Positions 9,225 to 18,281 of a stretch of 64,000 bases of DNA are shown here, one piece after another. A program made the translations under genes and the position numbers. Each line of letters starts with the position of its first letter. Positions within the stretch are counted from its first letter, which is position 1. This DNA is from Paenibacillus sp. AN1007 (GTDB lineage Bacteria; Bacillota; Bacilli; Paenibacillales; Paenibacillaceae). Under the pieces are notes generated by a model. The model was not told where the DNA came from. It made no database searches and saw only the letters and a list, made by a program, of their open reading frames with translations. The stretch spans positions 4,241,501 through 4,305,500 of the forward strand of contig NZ_CP159992.1 of assembly GCF_040702995.1 (NCBI RefSeq), given 5' to 3'.

Positions 9225-9986
9225 TCACACTTTGATATCCATAATGCGATGAATCCACAAGTAACAGCAGACCAGAACAGCAAGTGCACCTGTAGAGATG
9301 AGATATCCAAGCCCGCTGTATAGCGGCTTCATGAAATCACCCGCCGTCCAGTTGAGAAATAGCAGAAAGATAAACGGTGCTGCAAACATCACCTTGGATT
9401 CAAATCTTTTCTGGGCCACGGCGACCATAATATCCTGCTGTATATCCAGCTTCTCTCCTATCACTGCAGAGGTACGGCGGACCACTTCCACCAGATCACC
9501 CCCCGTTCGTTTGCAGGTAATAAACACGTCTGCAAAATTGGTGATATCTTCAATCTGTGCACGATCCGAAAAATCCTGGAGCGCCTCTTCAATCGGCTGT
9601 CCGTATTCCATCCGTGTCCGCAATATGGTGAATTCCCGAATCAAATCCGTATCTGCTTCCGGATTCAACATTCGCAGGTCTTCAACCGATTCCTTAAACC
9701 CGTTCTCTACTGATTTTCCGGCCGCCAGCGCGGAAGACAGTGCATAAAGGGCTTGTTTGAAATGCAGACTAAGCGTCATTCTTCTCCGTTCAAGAAGCAC
9801 CTTTGTCCAAAACCTCGGTACCCATATACACCCTGCAGCCAGAACAGCTCCTGCAAGCCAGTGATGATAAAAAAGCAAACCAACACCAAAGAACAATAGA
9901 CCGCTGACCAGCATGCACACCAGACGCTGTTTGGAACCAAGTGCATATACGGTATAATCCGTCAAAACCTGCCTCCCTCGCTCCAC
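9225..9986 (-). CDS. tadB: TadB-like type II secretion F family inner-membrane protein
   Basis: About 253-residue platform protein partnering TadC, with an N-terminal membrane pair (LVCMLVSGLLFFGVGLLFYH), a central T2SF domain (ALYALSSALAAGKSVENGF ... FITCKRTGGDLVEVV) and C-terminal membrane helices. The start is uncertain. The frame is open to GTG 10067, which has no ribosome binding site. GTG 9986 follows GGAGGAGG by about six bases, and TTG 9965 follows GGGAGG. I use 9986; both alternatives keep the whole conserved domain. Confidence 0.82.
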   Translation of the reverse strand: MERGRQVLTDYTVYALGSKQRLVCMLVSGLLFFGVGLLFYHHWLAGAVLAAGCIWVPRFWTKVLLERRRMTLSLHFKQALYALSSALAAGKSVENGFKESVEDLRMLNPEADTDLIREFTILRTRMEYGQPIEEALQDFSDRAQIEDITNFADVFITCKRTGGDLVEVVRRTSAVIGEKLDIQQDIMVAVAQKRFESKVMFAAPFIFLLFLNWTAGDFMKPLYSGLGYLISTGALAVLVCCYLWIHRIMDIKV

Positions 9987-10079
9987 ACTGCACCTCCTCC
10001 CCATGATGTCGTTTCGTAAGCGAGATACGGATAACACTATCAACGACTTCAGCCAACGATTTTTCACTCAATACTGTTG

Positions 10080-11438
10080 TTATAAGATTTCAATTTCATT
10101 TTCTTCAACCTCTTGTTCGTTCTGCTGCTTATTATACTGCTCATTCACCTGCGACTCTCGCCCGGCGATTTGTTCCAGATATCCATCAAGCCATTGTCCA
10201 AGTCCAGCCATCCGAACTTTATCCACGTTCATTAGTCTCCCCGTTCCGATTAGTCCACCGATAATGCGCCCTTCCCGCTCCTCGTCTTCTTGAAAACGAA
10301 ACAAAGGGTTCAGCACCACTTCCCCATGCTGCATACCAATCACTTCACTGATTTCCGTCACTCGCCTTGATCGGTCACGAAGGCGGGAAAGATGTACAAA
10401 AATATCGATAGCTGAGCCGATCTGCTGCCTCACAACGGTAATTGGAAGTTCCGCACCACTGAGTACCATCGTTTCAAGTCTGCTCATCATGTCCTGGATC
10501 GTATTGGCGTGCCCCGTTGACAAGCTTCCATCATGGCCAGTATTCATCGCCTGCAGCATATCCAGTGCCTCAGATCCCCTCACTTCTCCAATAATAATCC
10601 GGTTCGGACGCATCCGCAGGGAAGTTCTGATCAAATCCCGGATAGAAATTTGTCCTTTCCCCTCCGTGTTGGCGTTTCGGGTTTCCAACGAGACAAGGTT
10701 AGGGACCGTCACAATCTGCAGCTCTGCCGAATCCTCAATCGTAATAATCCGTTCATCAACAGGTATGAATTGGGCTAGAGCATTCAGAAAGGTCGTTTTC
10801 CCTGACCCTGTTCCACCTCCGATAAAAATGTTATACCTGCTCCGTACTAACTGTTGCAACAACACGGCAGCTTCCTGGTGCAGAGCCCCTTTCTCAATCA
10901 GTTCCGACATGCTCATCGGTTCGTGCGGGAATTTCCGGATTGTCATGGTTGGACCTTTAAGCGCAATGGGCGGCAGGACAATGTTGACCCGCGAACCATC
11001 CTTCATGCGCGCATCGACAATAGGAGAAGATTCATTAACAATTCGGTTCACCTGAGATACGACCATCTGTATAATATCCTCCAGCCGTTCTCTGGACTCA
11101 AACTGCTGCGGAATCCGCCTGACTTCCCCTTCCTTCTCTACAAAAATTTCCTGATGACTGTTGATCATAATCTCTGTAATATCGGGGTCATCAACCAGAG
11201 GCTGCAGCATATCCAGTCCGCGAAAAGAATCAAATAATCGCTGTATCAAAGCATGACGTTCACCCGAAGTCATATCTTTTAGATTCGGATCACCAAGGAC
11301 CTTCTTCTCGATTCCCTGCCACAGTTCCTCATCGCCAGCCGATGAAGTCAGATCCAGTGATGCACGTATTTCCCTGCGCATGGCTTGAAATTGCTGTTCG
11401 CGCTCTCTGATATGCCCGAAACGTGAATGTTCTGTCAT
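10080..11438 (-). CDS. cpaF: CpaF/TadA-type pilus assembly ATPase
   Basis: 452-residue secretion ATPase of the type II/IV family that powers Tad pilus assembly from the cytoplasm. Visible motifs: Walker A IGGGTGSGKTTFLNAL, an Asp-box-like DERIITIEDSAEL, Walker B RIIIGEVRG, and the His-box region GHDGSLSTGHAN. An in-frame GTG lies at 11447, but the ATG at 11438 overlaps the TGA of the upstream gene by four bases (ATGA), the usual sign of translational coupling, so I chose it. The C-terminal 30 residues are acidic and variable. Confidence 0.93.
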   Translation of the reverse strand: MTEHSRFGHIREREQQFQAMRREIRASLDLTSSAGDEELWQGIEKKVLGDPNLKDMTSGERHALIQRLFDSFRGLDMLQPLVDDPDITEIMINSHQEIFVEKEGEVRRIPQQFESRERLEDIIQMVVSQVNRIVNESSPIVDARMKDGSRVNIVLPPIALKGPTMTIRKFPHEPMSMSELIEKGALHQEAAVLLQQLVRSRYNIFIGGGTGSGKTTFLNALAQFIPVDERIITIEDSAELQIVTVPNLVSLETRNANTEGKGQISIRDLIRTSLRMRPNRIIIGEVRGSEALDMLQAMNTGHDGSLSTGHANTIQDMMSRLETMVLSGAELPITVVRQQIGSAIDIFVHLSRLRDRSRRVTEISEVIGMQHGEVVLNPLFRFQEDEEREGRIIGGLIGTGRLMNVDKVRMAGLGQWLDGYLEQIAGRESQVNEQYNKQQNEQEVEENEIEIL

Positions 11439-12700
11439 AGAACCCACGATCCCTGTTGAGGAGTCTGCCCTGTCTGCCGCCGCTCTTCTCCCTCAGCTCG
11501 AAACAGCAGTGCACACAATTTCTTCACTTCACGCTGAAAGATGGGCGAACTCAGCATAACCTCCGCCTGATTGAGCTGCTTCCAGGAAGGAATATAAGGC
11601 AGGACTGCATCCACTTGCAGATCAGCCCTTGGTAAAGGATTAAGCACCTGCTCACGATGTTTATTGATTACGAAATACGTACGTTCCAGCATACCTGCCA
11701 GCATATCCGGATGGGTTCGTTCAGCATGCTGCAGCCACTGCCCCCATCGGTGCATTGCAGCAATATCATCCTCAATCAGCCAGACGAAGGAATCCGCCGC
11801 TTCCATTATGCCTTCACTTCGTCCATTCCAGCCCGAATCTCCGTCCACAATGACTACTTCATAATGTCCACAATCACTCAGGTATCGGATAAGACTCACA
11901 GTGTCGGCCTTAGACATCTGCAGCATTTCACTCCGGTTTGCTAACGGCCAGAATATATCCGACTTTAACGCCTCATGTGAAATAACATATTCACCCGGCC
12001 CTTTGATTTCCCCACCTTTCCCTGGTGTCGAACTGTGCTCCGGCTCAGGATGTTTCTTCTGAACCTGTCCGTTCGCCATCTCCCTTTTATGAGCCTTTAG
12101 TTCGTATAACAGCCGTGATAATCCCGTCTCCGCTTCCCCATGAGGCTGACTGCCCTGCCCCAGTCCGCTCTCCAAAAAAGGAAGCGAACTGTCCAGCGTC
12201 TCCAGATTAAGATACAGCACTGCATACCCCGCGAGTCCAAGCTGCTTCGCCATATGCAGGGCTGCGGCTGTTTTACCACTGCCACCTGATGCCGATAATA
12301 AACCAACTGTTAACGTCTCTTGACCCGGACGCCGATTTCGCTTGGTCCGCGGCTGCCGGCAGGCGTTCCTGACAGCTTCCAGCAGAACAGGTAGCGGCTG
12401 ATACTTCATGAGCCGATTTATCTCGCTTCCTTCTTCACTCCCCTCACTAAGCATGAGCCATGGCACGCCTGATTCCCTCCCTCCATTCATCAGCCACGGG
12501 TTCAAAAACTCCGGCTCAGCAATGATCACATCAGGCACTTCGCGTTCAGTCTGTTTATCCATATAACTTCTGAAGGCATCCCACTGGGAAAAAGCAGTGA
12601 ATCGCATGTGGAAGCTTGATGAATGGCCCTGTATATAATCAAGCCAGGCACGAATATAATCTTTATCCCTTGACACCAGTACCGCTTTAAGTACGATCAC
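11435..12700 (-). CDS. CpaE/TadZ-like ATPase, first gene of the Tad operon
   Basis: 421-residue protein with an N-terminal receiver-like domain of about 110 residues (VLKAVLVSRDKDYIRAWLDYI) followed by a ParA/MinD-type ATPase domain with the deviant Walker A motif LLSASGGSGKTAAALHMAKQ. CpaE/TadZ proteins position the pilus machine at the membrane. About 70 residues after the P-loop a polar insert (KKHPEPEHSSTPGKGGE) interrupts the usual domain. The GTG start has AAGGAGG ten bases upstream; a longer ORF from 12739 would run through the terminator-like hairpin. The following cpaF overlaps by four bases. Confidence 0.82.
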   Translation of the reverse strand: MIVLKAVLVSRDKDYIRAWLDYIQGHSSSFHMRFTAFSQWDAFRSYMDKQTEREVPDVIIAEPEFLNPWLMNGGRESGVPWLMLSEGSEEGSEINRLMKYQPLPVLLEAVRNACRQPRTKRNRRPGQETLTVGLLSASGGSGKTAAALHMAKQLGLAGYAVLYLNLETLDSSLPFLESGLGQGSQPHGEAETGLSRLLYELKAHKREMANGQVQKKHPEPEHSSTPGKGGEIKGPGEYVISHEALKSDIFWPLANRSEMLQMSKADTVSLIRYLSDCGHYEVVIVDGDSGWNGRSEGIMEAADSFVWLIEDDIAAMHRWGQWLQHAERTHPDMLAGMLERTYFVINKHREQVLNPLPRADLQVDAVLPYIPSWKQLNQAEVMLSSPIFQREVKKLCALLFRAEGEERRQTGQTPQQGSWVL

Positions 12701-12729
12701 CTTCTCATTCCCTCCTTGCAAAGAAGCAC

Positions 12730-12780
12730 AAAAAAGCACCGTCCATTACCTGCGTAAAGCTGCAGGATATGGACGGTGCT
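12730..12780 (-). terminator. Strong terminator-like hairpin in the Tad operon leader
   Basis: The arms 12735-12746 and 12769-12780 pair perfectly, with a second inner stem (12749-12753 with 12762-12766). On the minus strand the hairpin is followed by five to six U. It ends only about 13 bases before the ribosome binding site of the cpaE-like gene. It can terminate transcription of the VOC gene and can also attenuate the Tad operon. Confidence 0.8.
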
Positions 12781-12807
12781 TCCGTCACGTGCTGTGAATT
12801 TATACAT

Positions 12808-12836
12808 AATATAACATACAATTTCTGGACGAGCAA
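12808..12836 (-). promoter_or_regulatory. Candidate promoter of the Tad operon
   Basis: On the minus strand TTGCTC (12831-12836), 17 bases and TATATT (12808-12813) form a plausible sigma-A promoter. It lies after the VOC gene and upstream of the hairpin at 12730-12780. There is no room for a promoter between that hairpin and the cpaE-like gene. Confidence 0.5.
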
Positions 12837-12859
12837 GATATTTATTCTATCCTGCTTAT

Positions 12860-13243
12860 CTAGGAACCATATGGTGCACCAAACTCGATAATATTTCGAT
12901 CAGGATCGAGAATAAAAATCTGGGCAAATCCAGCCACACTATCAGGTCTGGCCTCATAATCAATGCCCTGCTGCTCCAGCCAGGCAATCGTCTCCGAATA
13001 ACTGACCACCCATAGTGCAAAGTGTCCGTCTGTCGTATCAATTCCTGCTTCCCGCAAGGTGTGACCATCTGGATGCTGCAGCAGATGAAGCTGCTGACTG
13101 CCGATGGCGTACCACGTACCCGTTGAACGAAAAGGTGGACGTTTAATCTCCTGCATACCTAACAAGCCGGAATAAAATTTTTTAGCCTTCTCCAAATCTC
13201 GAACAGCCAGACTTACGTGATGAATATGTGCATATCTAATCAT
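12860..13243 (-). CDS. VOC-family (glyoxalase/bleomycin-resistance fold) protein
   Basis: 127-residue metalloenzyme-like protein. The beta-alpha-beta-beta-beta repeat is recognisable: IHHVSLAVRDLEKAKKFYSG at the start and FAQIFILDPDRNIIEF at the end, the latter with the usual metal-ligand glutamate. Family members include glyoxalases, dioxygenases and resistance proteins, and the substrate cannot be read from the sequence. An upstream GTG/ATG region extends the ORF to 13270, but the ATG at 13243 has AAGGGGA seven bases upstream and matches the family start. Confidence 0.85.
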   Translation of the reverse strand: MIRYAHIHHVSLAVRDLEKAKKFYSGLLGMQEIKRPPFRSTGTWYAIGSQQLHLLQHPDGHTLREAGIDTTDGHFALWVVSYSETIAWLEQQGIDYEARPDSVAGFAQIFILDPDRNIIEFGAPYGS

Positions 13244-13387
13244 CTCAGCGTCCCCTTCCCAGTATGACAATGATGCATAACCTTACACAGCGATGCGGAG
13301 CCCCGTGCTTATCATGCTGATTATGTCCATAGTTATAAATAAATCACATATGCCTATACTATACCATTTTGACAGGAGGCAAAAACC

Positions 13388-13452
13388 AAAAAACACCCTT
13401 GACCCTCATTCGGCTACCTGCAGGGTATACCGAAGTCAGATTCAAAGGTGTT
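13388..13452 (-). terminator. Terminator of the DUF6612-like lipoprotein gene
   Basis: The arms 13392-13402 and 13442-13452 pair with one G-U pair. On the minus strand the hairpin is followed by a run of six U. Confidence 0.75.
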
Positions 13453-13467
13453 TTGTTAGGCTGTCAC

Positions 13468-14328
13468 TTACTTCGCGCTGTCCAGCGCCTCTTGAGGGAT
13501 CTTGATTTCCGCTACCTTGTCATGGTTGGAGAATGAAGTGTCCATTTTCATGTCCATCGTCATTTTCTGATTGTTTTGCTCCATTTCCATCATCATTTCT
13601 ACATCGATCTTCTCCATAAGAGACGTCTCTTTGTTAATCAAATATTTCATTTTCATGCTCTTAATATTCATTTGATCAAGCATAGCCTTCATTTGAGCAT
13701 CTGAACCGTTTTGTTCCATAACGGATTTAGCCAATTCCTTGACATTGTCACCAGACACATCTGCGTTCAGGACATAGTTGTCGCCCTCTTCGGTGATCTT
13801 AACGTCTTCTTTTACTTTTTTGAATTGGTCCAGCTCTTTTTCCGGATTCATGCTAGCTTTCAATTGTTCGATGAGTGCCTTCGTTTGATCTTCTGGAATG
13901 GCTACCCACTGGTCACCTACTTGGGAGTAAATTTTGTCTGAAGTAATATACTGTTTTACATTTTGCTTCTGTCCAGACATATCCAGTTCCATCTCTTGAT
14001 AGATCATCATCGGATCTTTAATGATATCCATTTTCAAAGACGTTTTCACCTGCTGATCCTGAGACTGCTCACCTGCATCCAGTTTGATCTTCTGATCGAT
14101 GTTGGCTTCAGTCGTGAAGCTTTTCAGTGCTTTCGTTGCTTCACCTGTTTTGGCAAGCAATTCATCCAGTGTTGGAACAGCCGCAGTCTGCTCCGCCGTT
14201 TTACCGCTCTCGTTTGTTGTCGTTTCGTTTCCTGCTGATGGCGCTGCAGATTTATCTGTATCGTTCCCGCATGCTGCCAAGCTTACTGTTAGTAATGCCC
14301 CAATAATCATTGTCGTCCACTTCTTCAA
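13468..14328 (-). CDS. DUF6612-like lipoprotein
   Basis: 286-residue predicted lipoprotein. The signal peptide ends in a lipobox SLAACG with lipid cysteine 20. A Ser/Thr/Ala-rich linker follows (to about residue 50), then a beta-rich domain full of Met, Lys and Asp (MDIIKDPMMIYQEMELDMSG, KMKYLINKETSLMEKIDVE). It resembles the DUF6612 group of LolA/LppX-like folds that are thought to bind hydrophobic ligands. The TTG start has GGGAGGA about nine bases upstream. It is a single gene with its own terminator, and the substrate is unknown. Confidence 0.82.
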   Translation of the reverse strand: MKKWTTMIIGALLTVSLAACGNDTDKSAAPSAGNETTTNESGKTAEQTAAVPTLDELLAKTGEATKALKSFTTEANIDQKIKLDAGEQSQDQQVKTSLKMDIIKDPMMIYQEMELDMSGQKQNVKQYITSDKIYSQVGDQWVAIPEDQTKALIEQLKASMNPEKELDQFKKVKEDVKITEEGDNYVLNADVSGDNVKELAKSVMEQNGSDAQMKAMLDQMNIKSMKMKYLINKETSLMEKIDVEMMMEMEQNNQKMTMDMKMDTSFSNHDKVAEIKIPQEALDSAK

Positions 14329-14457
14329 GTTGTTATCCTCCCAATAATGTAAAAATAATTTGACTTATACTATTACCCAATAATTTCCGACATTAAACAT
14401 CTTACAGGCAATTTCTTTCTTATGGAAGATTATCCTGAAAAACTGCTACTTATATAC

Positions 14458-14880
14458 TTATAGAAATCGGTCTTTAGTCTCAGGTGTAGGCAGCATACAT
14501 GCTTCTTCTTTCCCGAACCAGCGATATCGATTGCGTGCAACCCAGTTATACACCGCATTACGAATGAATTTGGGCACGATAATAAACATATAGAGCAGCG
14601 GATAGGGAAACTTTAAACCTTTAGCCAGCCTTAGCGCCGCAGTTGAACGTGTGTAGTATTTTCCATCTTCAATCAAGACAAACGTATCCATGCTGTCTGT
14701 CTTCAGGCCGCCCTTCTCCAGCAGTCCCTTCGCCACCTCAGACTGAAGTGAAGCAAAGTGATATTTCCCCTCCGGGTCACGCTTGATAATCCATTTTGTT
14801 AATCCCTGGCAGAAGCTGCATACGCCGTCGACAAGAACAATCGGGTGTCCCTCGTGCTTATCCTTATGAGCTGCTGTCAT
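14458..14880 (-). CDS. DCC-family thiol-disulfide oxidoreductase (DUF393)
   Basis: 140-residue protein with the family-defining DGVCSFC motif near residues 18-24, which carries the CxxC thiol pair. After it come conserved stretches KWIIKRDPEGKYHFASLQS and STAALRLAKGLKFPYPLLY. The DCC family is predicted to act in thiol redox reactions; its substrates are not established. The frame is open to 14925, but the ATG at 14880 has AGGAGG ten bases upstream. Confidence 0.87.
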   Translation of the reverse strand: MTAAHKDKHEGHPIVLVDGVCSFCQGLTKWIIKRDPEGKYHFASLQSEVAKGLLEKGGLKTDSMDTFVLIEDGKYYTRSTAALRLAKGLKFPYPLLYMFIIVPKFIRNAVYNWVARNRYRWFGKEEACMLPTPETKDRFL

Positions 14881-14985
14881 CGTATAGTGGCCTCCTATTA
14901 TGGTGCTGTGACAATACTTACCCACTTTGAGCCAACATTTCTCGCCGAATCTGAACTTTATGTCATGCTTTCCGTACCAAAATAG

Positions 14986-15014
14986 AAAAAAAGCGCAGGC
15001 TCATTGCCTACGCT
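14986..15014 (-). terminator. Terminator of the CxxC-rich hypothetical gene
   Basis: Short stem (14992-15000 with 15006-15014) followed on the minus strand by seven U, 17 bases after the stop of the gene at 15031. Confidence 0.8.
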
Positions 15015-15030
15015 CATATCTGTCCAACAA

Positions 15031-15309
15031 TTACTCAGCCAGTGCTTTTTCCATCCACTCGTCGTCCACCATCTGTTGGTGCAGGTCACCTGACCATTGA
15101 TCCATACATTTGCAGATGAAATCTTTACGACATACAGGGCAGGGTGTTTTCTGCAGACGGCTGATCGCAGTCATTTTCCAATCCGGAGACTTGGAGTAGA
15201 ATACACGGCACTGTGTACCATCCACGAGTTTCATCGTAAATTCGTACAATCCGTCTTTTTCGTTTTTGCTGGCTACTTGCAGTTGTGCAATACTTGGTCT
15301 ATAAGACAT
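15031..15309 (-). CDS. Small hypothetical protein with CPxC...CxC metal-binding motif
   Basis: 92-residue protein that I cannot assign to a named family. The N-terminal half looks beta-rich (KDGLYEFTMKLVDGTQCRVFY). The C-terminal half holds a compact cysteine cluster, CPVCRKDFICKC, likely to bind zinc. An in-frame GTG lies at 15318, but the ATG at 15309 has AGGGTGA at a suitable distance. It has its own terminator. Confidence 0.68.
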   Translation of the reverse strand: MSYRPSIAQLQVASKNEKDGLYEFTMKLVDGTQCRVFYSKSPDWKMTAISRLQKTPCPVCRKDFICKCMDQWSGDLHQQMVDDEWMEKALAE

Positions 15310-15415
15310 GGATATCACCCTGTGAATTCAAATTTGGTTCATGCTGATGACACTGACATTTTTCAGTACTAAGTCATATTAAAGAAATTTCAGGTCAATG
15401 TCAACTTACCAATGC

Positions 15416-15661
15416 CTATCCGCCAAAGAGAATATCCAGAATCGTACCAACCTGTCCCTGTTTTTTACCTTTCAGCACATCCGGGTTAAAGACCTCTACA
15501 TAACCGCAGGACGTACAGCTTACAAACAAATAATGGTTATGCTGAATATCAAATACTTTGCTGAGTCCCGCGCCTGACATGGAAACTTCTTTGATGCTGC
15601 AATCCGTCCCCCGGCATTTGGTGCATACAAATTTTCTCTCAATCATCTCTTCAATACTCAT
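15416..15661 (-). CDS. Small zinc-ribbon protein
   Basis: 81-residue protein with two CxxC pairs (VCTKCRG near residue 13 and SCTSCGYVEVF near 49) that form a zinc ribbon, resembling small predicted nucleic-acid-binding zinc-ribbon proteins of Firmicutes (COG3478-like). A run of G residues close to the ATG (AGGGGGAA) serves as the ribosome binding site. Its role is unknown. Confidence 0.78.
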   Translation of the reverse strand: MSIEEMIERKFVCTKCRGTDCSIKEVSMSGAGLSKVFDIQHNHYLFVSCTSCGYVEVFNPDVLKGKKQGQVGTILDILFGG

Positions 15662-15764
15662 CGCCGTTCCCCCTTATGGAATATGTGGCATGAATGTCTG
15701 TACTGTTATGTAAAAGAGTACGCGCTAAGGTCAGGATATTCCTCCCTTCATGTTTAGATATGGA

Positions 15765-15794
15765 AAACAAAACCCTGCTGAATCGCCAGCAGGG
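15765..15794 (-). terminator. Terminator of ohr
   Basis: An eight-base-pair GC-rich stem (15773-15780 with 15787-15794) with a five-base loop, followed on the minus strand by an interrupted U run. It lies 90 bases beyond the ohr stop. Confidence 0.7.
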
Positions 15795-15883
15795 CTTCGT
15801 GTTTGAACATGGGGTATCGCTGCATACCCTGCTCTCTATTTCACCAGTGACTCCGGCATAAAGAGCTCGGGTCCGTCTATTTA

Positions 15884-16303
15884 TTAAACTACGTTCAGTA
15901 CAACGTCGATATTGCCGCGTGTTGCTTTGGAGTAAGGGCAGAAGTCATGAGCCTTGCGGGCCAGATCCTCAGCCTGGCTGTGATCTACGCCCGGCATACT
16001 TACATCGAGACGTACTGCCAGTCTAAATCCATCATCTGCAGGATCTTTACCGATGGAGACGTTGCTGGTTACAACGACGTTTTCCAATTTCACTCCTGCT
16101 TTGCGGGCTACATTAGCCAAAGCACTTTCGTAACAAGCACCGTATCCGGCTGCAAAAAGCTGCTCAGGGTTGGTTCCTTCTCCTCCGGCTCCACCCAGCT
16201 CTTTCGGCATTTTCAGATCATGCTGCAGTACCCCGTCCGAAGAAGCTACCGAACCTGTACGTCCACCTTTTACCGTTGCTGTAGCTGTATATAAAGCTTC
16301 CAT
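15884..16303 (-). CDS. ohr: Organic hydroperoxide resistance protein Ohr
   Basis: 139-residue OsmC/Ohr-family thiol peroxidase that reduces organic and lipid hydroperoxides. The two catalytic cysteines are in place: C57 in GYGACYESAL and C122 in AHDFCPYSKATRGN. The length is normal for Ohr. AAAGGAGAG precedes the ATG. No ohrR regulator gene lies next to it, unlike the common Bacillus arrangement. Confidence 0.95.
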   Translation of the reverse strand: MEALYTATATVKGGRTGSVASSDGVLQHDLKMPKELGGAGGEGTNPEQLFAAGYGACYESALANVARKAGVKLENVVVTSNVSIGKDPADDGFRLAVRLDVSMPGVDHSQAEDLARKAHDFCPYSKATRGNIDVVLNVV

Positions 16304-16524
16304 CAGAAATCTCTCCTTTGCTGCTGTAATTTTAACTGCCTACAATTCATTTTAAACTTCTGGCCCGATTTGAAACGCCAGATTGTCCTCTTTATCAGCA
16401 TTTACAATTGACTCCATTTCATGCACTCCCTATGTGAGGCTGTTTTTTTCGGCATCATGGGTAAGATATTATAAGATATATTTTGGTATGACTCTTTTTT
16501 TGTCCAAGCACATAAAAGTTGCAC

Positions 16525-16552
16525 TAGACAAAAATTATTGTAGGTGTACAAT
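16525..16552 (+). promoter_or_regulatory. Candidate promoter of mntH
   Basis: TAGACA (16525-16530), 16 bases and TACAAT (16547-16552), each matching the sigma-A consensus at five of six positions. It leaves a leader of about 165 bases before mntH that contains a small hairpin near 16610-16626. I could not recognise a manganese riboswitch or an MntR box in it. Confidence 0.5.
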
Positions 16553-16726
16553 GTAAATGTGAACATAAAATTTTAGATATATCGCTGTCGTTTTTTCCTT
16601 TATTGTTAAGCCTATCTTTTTATAGGAAGTATACACTGTAGTATTCGTGCCAGAGCACATACAAAAATTGATCAATCCTCGGCTGCAGGCCGATCACATC
16701 TTATTGTAAAGTCAGGTGATCCAAGT

Positions 16727-18079
16727 ATGAGTCATAAAAATCCATTTAATTCTCCAGCCAGCGAAACTGCATCTGCAGCATCAATGGCCCCTTCACTGGG
16801 TGAAGCACACAGTTCCATGAAAGTCCCTAAGAATGCAGCATGGTGGAAAAAATTTCTTGCTTTTGTTGGTCCGGGTTATCTCGTAGCTGTCGGTTATATG
16901 GACCCTGGGAACTGGGCCACTGATATCGCAGGCGGCTCCCAATTCGGATATACCTTACTATCCGTCATTCTTATTTCAAACATGATGGCCGTAGTGCTTC
17001 AGTCCCTCGCAGGCAAACTGGGTATTGCGACCGGGCGGGATTTGGCTCAAGCCTGTCGCGAACGTTTTAGCCCCCCTGTTGTCATGATGTTATGGATTCT
17101 ATGTGAGCTGGCGATTGCTGCTACCGATCTGGCTGAAGTCATCGGCTCGGCAATTGCTCTCAAGCTTCTATTTAATATCCCTATGCTGTACGGGGTGATC
17201 ATTACCGCTGTGGACGTGCTTCTCATTCTGGTACTGCAGAACAAAGGCTTCCGTGCACTGGAGACACTCGTCATTGTGCTGATGGCGACCATTGCGCTCT
17301 GTTTTGGCATCGACCTGTTTTTGGCAAAACCCGATATGGGCGGTGTTCTTCACGGATTTGTACCCAGCACCGAGATTTTGCAAAACCCGGCCATGCTGTA
17401 TATTGCGATTGGCATCATCGGCGCTACCGTCATGCCCCATAATCTGTATCTGCACTCTTCCATTGTACAGACCCGCCAGATTGAGCAGACCACTCAGGGC
17501 AAAAGAGAAGCCATTCGCTATACTACGCTGGATTCAACCATTGCTTTAACACTCGCACTGTTCATCAACGCCGCCATTCTGATCGTATCTGCGGCTGTAT
17601 TTCACAGTGCAGGCATGACACAGGTCGCCGAGATTTCAGATGCCTATCATCTGCTGACACCACTGCTCGGCACAACGATTGCCAGTATCCTGTTCGGCGT
17701 TGCTTTGCTCGCATCCGGTCAAAACTCCACCCTTACAGGCACACTGGCGGGCCAAATCGTCATGGAAGGTTTCCTGAATATCCGTATCCCGGCATGGCTG
17801 CGCAGACTGGTCACCCGTCTGATCGCAATTATCCCAGCTGTCATCGTCACCGCAATTGCGGGTGAACACGGCACAGAAGAACTGCTGATCTTAAGTCAGG
17901 TCGTTCTATCTCTGCAATTGCCTTTTGCTGTCATTCCACTTGTCATGTTTACAAGCGACAAAAAAAGCATGGGACCTTTTGTCAACAAACTTTGGCTCAA
18001 AATCGTTTCCTGGATCATTGCTGCCATCATCGTTGTGCTGAATGTATATCTCATTATCCAGACCATCATGCTGTTCTAA
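16727..18079 (+). CDS. mntH: Nramp-family divalent metal/proton symporter MntH
   Basis: 450-residue polytopic transporter, probably for manganese (and iron). The two metal-binding signatures are intact: [16 protein letters not shown] in the first membrane helix and [10 protein letters not shown] in the sixth. Eleven or so hydrophobic segments follow in the usual order. The N-terminal 40 residues are hydrophilic and variable. AGGTGAT precedes the ATG by about seven bases. Confidence 0.95.
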   Translation: MSHKNPFNSPASETASAASMAPSLGEAHSSMKVPKNAAWWKKFLAFVGPGYLVAVGYMDPGNWATDIAGGSQFGYTLLSVILISNMMAVVLQSLAGKLGIATGRDLAQACRERFSPPVVMMLWILCELAIAATDLAEVIGSAIALKLLFNIPMLYGVIITAVDVLLILVLQNKGFRALETLVIVLMATIALCFGIDLFLAKPDMGGVLHGFVPSTEILQNPAMLYIAIGIIGATVMPHNLYLHSSIVQTRQIEQTTQGKREAIRYTTLDSTIALTLALFINAAILIVSAAVFHSAGMTQVAEISDAYHLLTPLLGTTIASILFGVALLASGQNSTLTGTLAGQIVMEGFLNIRIPAWLRRLVTRLIAIIPAVIVTAIAGEHGTEELLILSQVVLSLQLPFAVIPLVMFTSDKKSMGPFVNKLWLKIVSWIIAAIIVVLNVYLIIQTIMLF

Positions 18080-18170
18080 CCTATATAAGGCGAACGCTTC
18101 GCTTTTCAGGTTGTTCCTTTCAATCAACGTTTCTGTGTAAAAAGGATTTAGGCTTATATCATTCCAAAAT

Positions 18171-18215
18171 AAAAAAAGGCTGATGTGCCGCAGTACACGG
18201 GCGCATCAGCCTTTT
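18171..18215. terminator. Bidirectional terminator between mntH and the HAD gene
   Basis: The arms 18175-18189 and 18200-18214 form a 14-15 bp stem flanked by an A run on the left and a T run on the right, so it can serve both convergent genes. Confidence 0.8.
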
Positions 18216-18281
18216 GGTGTCTTTGCTTTGTTAAGCCACCCAGACACCTATACCTCGAATCCGATCTCATCGACCAGATCG

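Noticed and set aside
9298..9747. 149-codon plus-strand ORF opposite tadB
   Set aside because: Antisense shadow of a conserved membrane protein.
16560..16726. Possible manganese riboswitch in the mntH leader
   Set aside because: I could not find the conserved yybP-ykoY blocks; only small hairpins are present.
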